Assembly (NCBI GenBank): GCA_946409405.1
Contig: CAMJWL010000014.1
Location: forward strand, 1 to 35,348
Source: an uncultured Bacteroidales bacterium
Lineage (GTDB): Bacteria; Bacteroidota; Bacteroidia; Bacteroidales; UBA3824
Length of the DNA stretch: 35,348 nucleotides
Reading direction: 5' to 3'
The stretch's first letter is position 1. Each line of letters opens with the position of its first letter. A program made the translations under genes and the position numbers. This document shows, piece after piece, positions 1 to 13,425 of the stretch. A model generated the notes under the pieces. The model saw nothing but the letters and a program-made list of their open reading frames with translations, made no database searches and was not told the origin of the DNA.

Positions 1-3000
1 GGCACTGTTACCCTCGAGGCCACCAACGACAATGTGAACGGCGACGACGGCAAGTTCACCGGCTTCTGGTCCACCACCAGCACGGCCGGCAAGTTTGCCG
101 GCACCGACGAACGCTCCGTACAGAAGGCCGTCGTTGACTACACCGGCATCGGCAAGGGCGCCAAGGCATCCTTCACATGGACACTCAGGAAGAACGGCCT
201 GACCAACAACCAGAGTGGCAAGACCTACTGCGAGTCCACCAAGACCGTGGAAGTCACCAACTACGAATACTCCATCACCGCCGGCTACAACCACACCACG
301 GAGTGCAAGGACGAGTTCGCGCTCATCAGCGCCAACGCACCTGCCGACGCAGAGTGCTGGTGGGAGTCGAGCGTGCCCGGCGTAACATTCAGCCAGGGCG
401 ACGGCGAGGCCAACAAGATTGCTGGCAGCGTGGTCAACAAGACCGTTGCGAGCGGCCTCACCAAGTCGTCTGAGCACACCTTCACGCTCCACGCCGACTA
501 CAACGGCTGTCCCAAGACCGCCACTGTGGTCATCACCGACAACAACGTTGACAACGCTGTAATCAACCCCGTTGCAGGCGTTACCTGCGAGGCAGACGTC
601 AACCTCTCCGCCAACGCGCCTGTCGCCGGCAAGGGCAAGTGGACGCTTTCGCCCTCCACCATCACCTACACGAGCGGCACCAACACCGACAACGTTGTGA
701 CGGTATCCAACCTGCCCGCTAACGCCACCGCCACCTTCACCTGGACCATCGCCAACGAGGACGGCACCTGCGCACACGTTTCCGAGCCTGTTGAAGTCCT
801 CAACAAGCACTACGAGAACCTCATCGAGACTCCGAGCCAGACCGTCTGCGGCAACACCATCGACCTCGACGCCAAGGACGTCAGGAAGGTCTACGACGTG
901 AAGGGCTGGTGGACATCCAACAACCCGACTGTGAACGCCGCCATCTCTGCAAGCAGCGAGGAGCCTTCCATCACGGTAACACTGCCTGAGAACTCCACCG
1001 TAACCTTCGAGTGGCACGCGCAGTACATCAACGACGAACTCGGCCTCACCTGCACCGACGACAAGAAGAGCGTCGAGATCTCCAACGAGAGCCTCAACGT
1101 AACGGCGAAGGTATCCGACACCTACGTCAAGGGCGGCAAGAACGTTACCTGCGACGACAAGGTAGAACTCGTTGGCTCGACGATACCGTCCGGCGGCGAG
1201 GGCGAATGGAAGTGTGTTGGCGGCATCGACTACGCCGGTGTCACCTTCGACAGCCCGAACAACTACAAGACCTACGCACGCAACCTCAAGAGCGGCGACT
1301 ACCAGTTCCAGTGGGTAGTGTCTTCGTCCACCGAGGTTGCCGAGCCTGGCAAGGGCTGCAAGAAGCCTTCCGACATCCTCACCGTCAGCGCGAACGGCTT
1401 CGCGGTTGACGCCGACAAGGACGCCGACGACGAGACCAAGACCCGCGAGGTCTGCGACGACATTGTTGCAGTACAGCCGTCCACCGCAAAGGCTGGCAGC
1501 ACCATCGAATGGAAGGGTGCTCCCTACACCGAGGGCGACAACGGCACCATCCTGGTAAGCATGGGTGGCAAGACCTCCGTCCGCCTCGACTACAAGGAGA
1601 CATCCACCAACGGCTGCGAGGCTTCCGACCACGTCACCCTCATCAACGTACAGCCCGAGGCCACTGCCGACGTCATCTACAACACCTGTGATGGCACCGC
1701 CGAACTCAAGGCCGGCAACATCGTGAGCGGCACGAAGGGCTACTGGGAGAAAGTCTCCAACGCCTACACCGGCTCGTTCAGCAGCACCGAGGACGTATCG
1801 CGCATCGAATACGACGGCGTAAGCAACGTCAAGATATACAACATCAAGGACAACTCGGAGACCAAGCTCCGCTACATAGTGGAGGTAGCCTCCAACCCGT
1901 CCTGCGCCAACAGCATTGAGGCCACGGTCATCAACCACAGGTTCATCCCCGAAATCAAGGCTGCGTCCTACGTCTGCGACGACCACCTCGTCATCGAAGG
2001 CACGATGCCTAACTACGGCACTTACACCGGCGAGTGGGCTGGCAGCGGCCTGACGTTCGAGCCTGTTGAGGCCGGCGACAACAGCAAGGTAACGGTAAGC
2101 GGCCTCGCCCACGGCGAGAACGGCATCACCTGGACCGTCAAGGACTCCTACGGATGCGCCGCCAACGTCGCCACCTCCACCATCGACAACATCGTTCCCG
2201 GCGTAGCCGAGGTAACCATGTCCGACACCGAGAAGGAGGTCTGCGACGGCGAAGTCACCCTCCGCACCCGTGCGCTTGAGAACAACGTCATCGGCAAGTG
2301 GACCACCACCTCGAGCGCGGTAGTCAAGGGCACCTCCACCAACGAGGCCACCACCACCGGCACCGAGGTAGCGTACACCGGACTCAACGGCAACAGCAAC
2401 ACCTTCTTCTGGACCATCTACCGCGAGGGCCACGAAGACTGCCACGCCGACGCCCAGGTTGTCATCGAGAACAACCACATCGAGGCTGGCAACATACTCA
2501 ACAAGACAGTTACCTGCGACGGCACCATCGAGCTCGAGGCCGAGGCCATCGTTGACGCTAACGCCAGCGGCGAGTGGACTTCTTCTACCGGACTCGACGT
2601 AACCGCCGACGGCACGGCACAGCACAAGGCCACCGCCACCGGCATCGAAATCAACGAGAGCGAGAAGTTCATCTGGACAGTAACCAAGGGCCAGAGCGGC
2701 AAGTGCTACGACACCAAGACCGTCGAAGTGGCCAACTACCAGGCAGACGCTACCATCGACGGCAAGAAGGTGGCCAGCACGATAGCCTGCTCGACCGAGG
2801 CGGAACTCATAGCCGACGCCATCAGCCACCTTGGCAACAACGTACACGGCCAGTGGACCAAGCACCTCATGATGAGCGGTGCCAACGACGTGTCCATCGC
2901 CGACGGCGGCAGCAACCGCGCCACCGCTTCGAACCTCGACGTTACCGGCAAGTACGTGTTCCATTGGAACGTATGGCGCGAGGTGGACGGCAAGGAAGTA

Positions 3001-6000
3001 TGCCGCAACTTCGCCGAACTCACTGTCAACAACTCCATGCTCAGTGTTGACGCCGACACCCAGGTAGAAGGCAAGGCCGCCAGCGCCTGTGGCGACGAGT
3101 ACGTGCTCCACGGCCAGACCATCTCCGGCACGGTGGGCAAGTGGACCGTCAAGAACGGCGACGCGGAGAATATCACCTTCTCGCCCGACGACACCGACGC
3201 CAACGCCACAGTGAAGGGCGTTACCAGCGACGGCATCACCCTCACGTGGACAGTAAGCCGCGCCAACGGCAGCTGCCCGGTTAGCGACGAGATCACCATC
3301 TACAACGACAAGGTTGACGCCACGGTACTCGTACCCGCCAGCACCTGCGACGGCACTGTTACCCTCGAGGCCACCAACGACAATGTGAACGGCGACGACG
3401 GCAAGTACACTGGCTTCTGGTCCACCACCAGCACAGTGGGCAAGTTTACCGACACCGAGGAACGCTCCGTACAGAAGGCTGTTACAGAATACTCTGGCAT
3501 GGGCAAGGGTGCTAAGGTTGCGTTCACATGGACTATCAGGAAGAACGGCTTGTCAAACAACCAGACTGGCAAGACCTACTGCGAAGACACCAAGACCGTG
3601 GAAGTAACCAACTACGACTTCGAGTTCTCCGCTGGCGTGGACAACCAGAAGACCAACTGCAAGGACTTCATCAAACTCGACGCTTCCTTGCCGTCCACCG
3701 ATGCCAACGCTACCGGCGAATGGTCTGGCAACCAGGGCAGCATCGTATTCGACGATTCTACCGATCCCAAGACTACGGTTCGCGGTCTCAGCAATTCTGA
3801 CTCCAACATCCTTACTTGGAAGGTTAAGTCCAACGGTTGCGAACACGATAAGAGCATCACTGTAATCAACAATACTGTTGACGACGCTGTTATCCTCACC
3901 CAGGCTCACGACGAGTGCAACGACTACGTAGAACTCACTGCTACGCCGGCATCCGTAGGCGTAGGATACTGGGAACTCGAAGACGGCTGCGATTATAAGA
4001 CTGGCTACGCTTCCACCGATGCTACCGTGGTAGTAAATGGTCTCGCTCCCAATGCTAAGGCCACATTCACTTGGAAGGTTGTAAGCACCGACAATATCTG
4101 CGAGAAGTCTGCTTCTGTGGATATCAACAACCTCTTCTACGAGGCCAAGGTATTCTCTAAGAATCAGTACATTTGCGAAGACAATATCGGTATCGTGGCC
4201 AACGAAATCAAGAACGACAAGCTTCTCGCTTACTGGACTAAGAGCAACGACGACGCTCAGTTCGCTAACGGCGAGGCAAGCATCGCTACTAATACTACTA
4301 CTGTAACGGCTCTGCCCTACGGTACTACCACCTTCACATGGCATGTAGAAACTAAGCAAGAAGGTCTCTGCCCGTCTAAGAAGGCTAACGTACAGATTAC
4401 CAACTACTCGGTAGTGGGCAATGTAACCGAAACTTCCGTATCTACCTGCACGACTTCTGCTAACCTTACCGCCGACGCTACCCCGACCGGCTGCACAGGC
4501 GAGTGGAAACTCGAAAGTCCTGAGTCGGAGATAGACAATATCTCCTACGGCGCAGGTGCCGACAACAACGTTACCTCTGTAACTGGTCTCAAGTCGGGCA
4601 ATTACAGGTTCTCTTGGACGGTTAAGTCGCCGGTTAACACCGAGACTGGCAAGCCTTACTGCACATCCGAACCCAAGTACGTAACGGTATTCGACAACAC
4701 CTTCACGGTGGATGCCGATATTGAGACCGAGGGCGACACCCGCGATGTCTGCGGCGACAAACTCACCCTCAAGGTTTCTACTCCGCAGCCTGTAATCGCT
4801 GGCGAAGACAAGGCAGAACTCACCTGCGACGACGAAAATGTTAAGATTACTCCCGTTGCGGGCAGCAACAACAAGTTTGTCGTAGAAGGCATCAAGGTTT
4901 CGGCTACTCTTACATGGCACGAGCACCGCAACGGTTGCGACGCTTACGACAACATTACCCTCAACAATATCCAGCCCTCTGCATCCGCGCAGACCGAATA
5001 CTACACCTGCAATGGCACTGTGAAACTCAATGCCACCAAGGCTGCATCCGGCACTACGGGTCATTGGGACAAGGTGGCCACTACATACGTAGGCGAATTT
5101 GTGGGCGACAACCAGAAACCCACCGACAACGCAGCGTCCTACCAGTTCCCGGCAGGCAACGTGAACACCACCGTCAAACTCAAGTGGATTGTAGTGAGCG
5201 ACGCTACTCCGTCTTGCTCCGACGAGGTTGAGGTTTCTGTTACCAATAATAAGTTCAATCCCGTAATCAACGGCGACAATGTAGTATGCGCCGACAACGT
5301 ATCGCTCACCGGCTCTATGCCGAGCGAGGGCTACACTGGCAAGTGGTCTTCAAGCATCAGTGGTGTTACATTTGACCCTGAAGATGCACCCTCTACCACG
5401 GCTAATGGCCTGATACCTGGCGACAACTACATCACCTGGACCGTATGGAACACTGAAGGCGACAAGTGCGAAAGCACCTCCGAATCCTTCACGGTAGTAA
5501 GCACATTGCCTGGCAAGGCTAAGATTCTTACCACCGCTACCGAGACCTGCGACGGCAATATCACCCTCACTGCAGAAGCACCGATTTCTGTGGATGGCGT
5601 GGTTGGCACTTGGACTACCTCTGGCAACTCCAAGACCGCCGATGGCAAGCAGTCGGCTACCACCACCACTGTTACATTCAAGGGTCTCGACGCTTCCGAA
5701 ACCTTCACTTGGACGGTTTCTAACGGTACTTGCTCCGATTCTAAGACCATCACCATCTACAATAACAAGGTGGATGCTGGTCAGATACCCGAACTCGACA
5801 TCTACACTTGCGATGGCAACATCACTCTCGAAGCCGAAGACAACACCAAGACCTACACTGGTTCTAATGGCTGGTGGACTTCGCAGAACGGCACCAAGTT
5901 CAAGGGCAGCGACGACACCTCTGAGAAGGCGTTCAAGGTAGAGGCTCTCAATGTTCCTCAGACCGGCGACTTCTTCACATGGCACGTACAGCGCGGCACT

Positions 6001-9000
6001 TGTCCCGAGGCTACAAGGCGCATCACTGTTCACAACTACGGTGTAACACCCGAACTCGGCGACAACAAGTCTGTAATCTGCGAGGACGATGTTGAAATCA
6101 AGGCTGTAAGCCTCGCTTCCTACGGCAATGGCGTAGAGGGCGAATGGACTTTGGCTGACTTCCCGTCGTCAAGGATGAAGAGGGAAGACATCACCATCAA
6201 CAGTGCCTCCAACAACATCGCATACGTAGAAGGCGTATCTCAGGAAGGCATCTACAAGTTCTGGTGGAATGTTAAGAGGATTGTGGATCTCGACGGCGAC
6301 AACGACGCTACCGACGAGGTTTGCCAAGACCACGTAGAACTCGTGATTACCAACGGCAAGTTCTCTGTTGACGCAGACGTAAGGCTTGGCCTCGACGAAA
6401 ATGGCGACAAGGTAGCCGGCACCACTTGCGACGGCTCTTACAGCCTCCTCGGTTCCAACATCGATGGTGCTACCGGCACTTGGAGCGAAGTTACCAACTC
6501 CGGCGTATCCTTCGGCGATGGCAATGCTGACGTTAATAAGTACAATGCTACTGTAAGCGGCATCACATCTGCAGGCGTTACCCTCAGGTGGACCGTAGAG
6601 AAGGAAGGCGGTTGCAAGTATTACGACGACATCACCGTATTCAACGACGCTGTGATTGCTGACGCTTCGTTTGCCGAGCCGGTTTGCAACGGCACGGTAG
6701 TACTCACCGCCGCCAACGACGTAGAGCATATCGCCAACCTCGAAGGCATGTGGACTATCGGCGAATCTACCACCGGCCACTTTGTTGACGCCGACGGCAA
6801 CGAAATCACCGACGTTACCTCTCAGGTAGCCACCTTCACAGGCATACCCGAAGGCGGCACGGCAGAACTCACCTGGACCGTCAAGAACAAACGTACAGAC
6901 GGCTCTTACTGCGAGGATAGCAAGAAGGTTACTGTGATTAACCGTCAGATGAACTTCACCGCCGGTGCCAACGACGTTACCGCTTGCTCCGACGAGTACG
7001 AGATGAAGGCTTCCTTGCCCAAGAATGCTACCGGTACTTGGACGTGCAACAACGACAATGTAGAGTACTTTACATCCGATGCCGATAAGTATCCCGACGG
7101 CAAGAACGATCCTCACGCTACCGTCAAGGGTCTCAACAACGCTACTACCAACGTATTCACCTGGACCGTTGCGGCCAACGGTTGCGAGCAGTCCAAGATG
7201 GTAGAGATTGTTAACAACTCTGTTGACGTAGCCGAGATTACTACTACGGAACATCAGGAGTGCCAGACCGATTTTGTACTCAATGCCACCAAGCCTGCAC
7301 AGGGCAACGGCGTATGGAGCACATCTACCAACGGCATCACCTTCACTTCCAACTTGACTGGCGAAGGCGAATCTACACTCGCCGAATCTGCCAACAACGT
7401 TACTGTACACGGCATGAGCCCCAATACCAAGGCTATCTTCGTATGGACTGTAAGCCGCGACAATGGCAACGGCATGATTTGCAAGAGCACGGCTGATGTT
7501 ACCATCGAGAATACTCATTACGATGCCAACATCCTCACCCTCACCGACAACAACGGTGAAGGCACTGTGAAGACAGTCTGCGCAGACGAGGTTGAGTTGC
7601 TCGCCGAGGATTCCAAGTCTAAGTACAACGTTCAGGGCTACTGGACCACCGACAGGGAGGTTGAGGGTCTCGCCTTCAAACTCAATGACGCTAAGGTAAA
7701 CAACACCGATGTTTCCATCAGTGTATCCAAACTCCAGAGCGGTGCCACCACCTTCACTTGGAATGTTGACAACGGACAGTGCGGTCTCCAGACGGCTTCC
7801 ATCGTAGTTGCCAACGACAAGGTAACAGCCGAAGCAGGCGATCCCGTTACCGCGTGCGGCAGCGAGTCTGAACTCAACGCCACCGTTCCTTCCGTAGGCT
7901 CTGGCTCTTGGGAGTGCATCGCTGGCACCAACAAGGAGGCTGTTTCCTTCGACAATACCGAGACCAACAACTACCACACTGGCATCAAGGGTCTCACCGG
8001 CGGCAACTACACATTCCGTTGGACTGTTAAGTCGGCTGGCAACATTGTCTGCGACGCTTACGACGACGTGATTGTATCGATGAACAACTTCACCGTGGAT
8101 GCCGACCGCACCGTAGAAGGCGATTCGCGCAACATCTGTGGCGAAGAGACTACAATCCTCGCATCCGTACCGATGGGCGAGGGCTGGTGGACTGTTTCAG
8201 ACGAAACCTTGAAGGGCAAGATTGAGTACCTCAACGACGCTTCCAACGAAATCAAGGTGAGCGGCATCACTTCTTCGGCTGTATTCACATGGCACGAGAA
8301 GCGCAACGGCTGCCCGGCTGAGAACTCCATCACGCTCTACAACCGCAAGCCGCAGGCTGTCGCTGTCAACAAGTATTACACCTGCACCGGCAACGACATC
8401 CAACTCTCCGCTACACCCGCAGCATCCGGCACCAGCGGACACTGGGAGAAGGAGCGCGACTACGTAGGACACTTCATCAACAAGGAGAGTGAGAACGCTC
8501 AGTACACCGGCATGGATCCGAATACAACCATCACCTTGTACTGGATTGTTACCGACGACCTGATGACTACATGCTCAAGCAAGAAGTACCCGGTAACTGT
8601 TACCAACTTCAAGTACGAACCCTCTATCTTCGTAAACGACGAGGTAGTATGTGCCGACAACGTAGAACTCCGTGGCAGTCTTCCTGCCGAAGGCTTCACC
8701 GGCAAGTGGTCGCCCGCTAACAACGACGCTATCACCTTCTCCGACGAGGCTTCCGCTACCACGACGGCTCAGAACCTCGCCCTCGGCGACAACAAGATTG
8801 TATGGACCGTTACCAACGTAAGCGATGCTCAGGGCATCCCGACTTGCGACAACACGGCTGAGATTACCATTACAAACAATCTGCCTGGCGAGGCGAAGAT
8901 TCTCACCACCAAGAAGTTCACTTGTGATAACACCATCACACTCAAGGCCGAGGCCATCGGCAGCGACGTTGAGTACGAGTGGAGCACCGTTGGTGGCGCA

Positions 9001-12000
9001 AAGAAGGAACTCGTTTACGACGACGACAATAATGTAATACCCAACCAGATCAAGTTTAACACGCTTGACCTCAATACCAACCTCTTCAAGTGGAAGATAT
9101 GGAAGGGCGAGTGCGAAAAGGCTGTCGAAATCGAAATCACTAACAACTACGTAAGTGCCAAGATTGACTTTGCCGACAAGGTAAGTTGCGACAACACCGC
9201 TACTCTCCAGGCCGAAGACAACACCGTGGCATACCCCGGCTCTATCGGCACATGGTCGTCGCTCAACGGCAGCACCTTCGATGAGACTGGCGAAACCACC
9301 ACCAACAGCAACGCTGTTACCGTCAAGGGCATTCCTTCTTCGGGCGACATCTTCACTTGGACTGTTGGCAAGGGTAAGCCTGAGGTCGACTACTGCGAGA
9401 AGTCGCAGCAGGTTAACATCAAGAACCTCTACATCGAGTCTGAGATTCTCACCGAGTCCAAGACCATCTGCAGCCCCGAGGCTACTCTCCAGGCTAAGAA
9501 CGTATCGGGCTACGGCACCACGGCTCACGGCTACTGGTCGTTGGAGGATTACCCGTCGAGCAAGATTGCCGATAGCAAGACTATCACCTTCGGCAACTCC
9601 GACGATTACAACACCTCTGTATCCGGCATGGTGGCCAACGGCGAGTACGTATTCGCTTGGAATGTTTACCACGAGATTGAAGACGGCGACGAGACCACCC
9701 GCACCTGCCAGAAGAGCACCAGCGTAAGGTTCACCAACATCATGTTTGAGGTTGATGCAGATCTCGTTGATAAGGACAACAAGATCAACACTTGCAAGGA
9801 TTCCTACGACCTCAACGCTACTCCGCTCACCGAGAACAGGACTGGACACTGGGAGATTGTTTCCGCTAATGTGGAAGGCGTAGAAATCGCCGATTCCGAG
9901 AATCCGTCCACCACGGTAACTGGCATCCCGTCTTCGGGCGTTACCCTCAGTTGGATTGTGAAAGACAAGGACGGCAACTGCCCGAACCACAGCGAGGTTA
10001 CCATCACCAACCAGAGGGTTGAGCCGGTAATCACCGTAGTGGAGGTAGATTGCGACGGTACTGCAATCCTCCAGGGCAACGAACTCGGCGACGGTCTCAC
10101 CGGCACTTGGAGCAAGGCTTCCGATTCTTACGAAGGCGACTTCGTGGAGGAATCCAAGACAACTGCCGCTACTCAGTACACTGGCATACCCACCGGTACC
10201 ACTGTTGGCTTGAAGTGGACGCTCACCAATACTGTAATCGACGAGGAGGCTGAGGCCGGTACATTCTCCTGCACCGTTCCCAAGACCGAATACGTAACCA
10301 ACGGCGGATTTACAGTAACGGCTGGTTCCAACGATGTAACCGATTGCTCCGATACTTACACACTCCAAGGCTCGTTGCCTGAGAACGCTACTGGCGAATG
10401 GACTTGCTCGGTAGAGAGCGTAGTATATACTTCGTCTGATCCCGCCAAGTATGCCGACGGCAAGAACGACCCGAATGCTGTGGTTTCCAACCTCAGCAAC
10501 ACCCAGGACAACATCTTCACCTGGACTGTTAACAAGGGCAACTGCGAGGCAACCGCCGAGGTTATCATCCGCAACAATATTCCGAGCCGTGCGTTCATCA
10601 ACACTCCCGACAACCAGCTCATCTGCGACAACAAGATTACCCTTACCGCAGAGCAGCCGATTTACGGCACGGGTATTTGGAGCGCAGACGCTTCGAGCAT
10701 CATCTGGAAGGACGGCAACGACGTAGTTGACGTGCCGAGCCTCAGCCAGATTACGGCTACCTCGATGAGGCCCAACAACGACACCAAGTTCACCTGGACA
10801 GTAAGCAGGCCCAATGTATTCACTCCGGGCGACGAGGCTTCCAAGAACTGCTCGTTGACAGACTTCATCACTGTACGCAATATCTACTACGAGGCAGAAA
10901 TCTTCACCGCCAAGGTAGAAGGCGAGGAGCATCAGGAACTCTTCCTCTGCGCCGACCATGCAGATGTCGAGGCCAAGGATGCCGCCCTCTACGGTGCTAC
11001 CGGCTGGTGGACTGCAAGCGACCCGAACCTCTCGCTCGGTGAAATCTCCACTTTGGCGAAGGTAACATTCGAGGGTCTTGCTAACACCACCACCACCTTC
11101 ACATGGCACGTACAGGATGCCGATGCTAAGTGCGACGAGAAGACCGCCACCATCGACATCACCAACTCCGAGGTGAAGGCCATGGTAATGGACGACAAGA
11201 TTGCCTGCGAACACAACTACACCCTCGAAGCATCCGCTCTCAGCGGCGGTGCTACCGGCGAGTGGTCGCAGTCTAAGATTGCCAGCGAGGTGGATGTCAA
11301 CATCGCTTCGCCCAGCAACTACAAGACCGAAATCTCCGGCATGGAAGGCGGCAGCTACAAGTTCACCTGGACGGTAACGTCGCAGGACGGCAGGTGTAGC
11401 GACGAGGCCTCCGTTACCATCACCGACAACTACTTCACCGTGGACGCCGACCTCTCTACCAACGAGAAGTACCGCTACGTCTGCGGCACTACCACCGACC
11501 TCGAGGCTCAGTCGCCCACCGGCGTAGGCCATTGGGAGGTGCCCGCTGAGGGTGTCGCTATCAGCGACGAAAACTCCAACAAGGTGGTTGTTACAGAACT
11601 CGCTTCTTCTGCTACCCTCAAGTGGGTAGAGCAGCGCGGCGATTGCTTCGCTGAGGATGTGATTACCCTCACCAACCGTCTGCCGATTGTGAACGCCAAG
11701 ACCGAGTACTACACTTGCGATGGCACCGTGAAACTCAACGCCACCGTAGAGGCTCCGTTGACCGGACGCTGGGAGAAGGTTTCCACCTCTACCTCGTCGC
11801 TCTTCGAGAATGGCAACACGGTTACCCAGGAGGGCATCACGATGTTCGAGGGCATGATCGACAACACCACCGAGCAGTTGAAGTGGATTGTTACCGACAA
11901 TATCTACACCGAGTGCGAAAACTTCGTTGTAGCCTCTGTTACCAACCTCAAGACCACTGCCGAGATATTCGACGTGGATGATGTCTGCGGCACCGAGTTG

Positions 12001-13425
12001 CCGAGGATTATGGCTCAGGCTATACCCGAAGGCTTCGTAGGCACATGGTCTTGCGCTAACGAGAATGTTACCTTCTCCGACGTCAACTCCATCAACACCT
12101 CCGTAAGCGGCCTTGTAGAAGGTTCCAACGAACTCGTCTGGACGGTGGTTGACGCAGAAGGTCGTTGTCCGGAAGCCAATGTGGCTCGCAAGGTTGTATT
12201 CAACAATACTCCTTCGCAGGCTACCATCACCTCCGACAATTCTTACGAAGGTCGTCAGTACTGCGGCGGCGAGAAGTCGCTCAAAGCTCGCACTCCGATA
12301 CTCACCAGCAATGAGACTGGCGTATGGACGGTACTTCGCGGCACTGTTCATTGGGTAGAGCCTACCGACGCTACTCAGGAATACGACGCTGCCAACAATG
12401 CCATCATCTGCAACAGCACCAACACCACTGTTTACTTCGACGAGATTGGCCTCGACGGCGCAACATTCGTATGGACTATCAGGAATGGCAACTGCTCCAC
12501 CAAGGACGAAATCACCATCATCAACAACAAGGTGATTGCCAACGCTGGTGTTGACAAGGTAAGTTGCGATGGCACTGCAACACTCTCCGCTGTGGATCCG
12601 CTCTCTATTCCTTACAAGGGCGAGGGTCAGTGGTCCACCGACAACGAAGATGTTGTATTTGAGGACGGCAACACCACCTTGTACAATGTCAAGGTTAGCA
12701 ACTTGCCCGCAGGCTCCACCAAGTTCTACTGGAAGGTTACCAAGGGCGAGTGTAGCGACGAGAAGACAGTATATGTTACCAACAATAGCGTATCGGCTTC
12801 CATCGAGGAGATTGCTCTCATCGAGGCTGGCGAGACTGGACTCTACATCTGCTCGCCCACTCAGGAACTCACCGGCAACAACCTCACCGGCACTGGCGCA
12901 CAGGGCATCTGGGTGGTAGGCAACCCGAGGACGGCAACGCTCGCTAAGGGCGAATCCACCGACTTCAACGTTACCTTCACCAACTTCAGCACCGGCGTCA
13001 ACACCTTCAAGTGGATTGTTAACAATGGTGGTACGCTCAATGAGGCTAAGAACGGCTTCGACGGCGGCTGTACCAAGGAGGCTTCCATCAACATTGTTTA
13101 CAACGGCATCGAGACCTCTATCTCCGGCGTGGATGTCAACGACAACCTGCTGTTTACCTGCGAGACGAGCAGGGTATTCTCCGGCTCGCTGCCTGGTCAG
13201 TGCAAGGGCGAATGGAAGGTAATCGACGGCGCAGCAACCATCGAGGGCAACGTCAATAGCAGCACCATCAAACTCGTTGACATCGCTACCGACGCATTCA
13301 CTACTTTGCATTGGACTGTAACGAGCGAGAAGAACGAGGAATGTACCGCTACCGCTGAGGTTGCCATCAAGAGCCTCAACGTCAAGGCAGAACTCGTAAG
13401 CAAGCCCTCTATCTACAGTTGTACC
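1..13425 (+). repeat. Higher-order tandem repeat: four 12-module units of about 3.35 kb
   Basis: Using the CDGTVxL-type module as landmark, units begin at 1, 3352, 6691 and 10057, and a fifth, diverged landmark lies at 13426. Spacings are 3351, 3339, 3366 and 3369 bases, all multiples of three. Each unit has 12 PKD-like modules in the same order. For example, module 6 begins with FxVDAD, module 7 has YYTC or a close variant before its GT, module 9 has PGxAxI or a variant, and module 11 has a long insertion before GxW. The DNA is identical over bases 1-55 and 3352-3406 and then diverges, so most copies are old enough to differ at many positions. Confidence 0.85.

Noticed and set aside
34-36. 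GTG at 34 as the start codon of the giant gene
   Set aside because: The frame is open to base 1, and the same residue is an internal Val in the matching repeat unit at 3352.
1-13425. Direct repeats as a CRISPR array or transposon repeats
   Set aside because: Repeat lengths are multiples of three inside one intact reading frame and reflect protein modules; there are no short uniform repeats with spacers.
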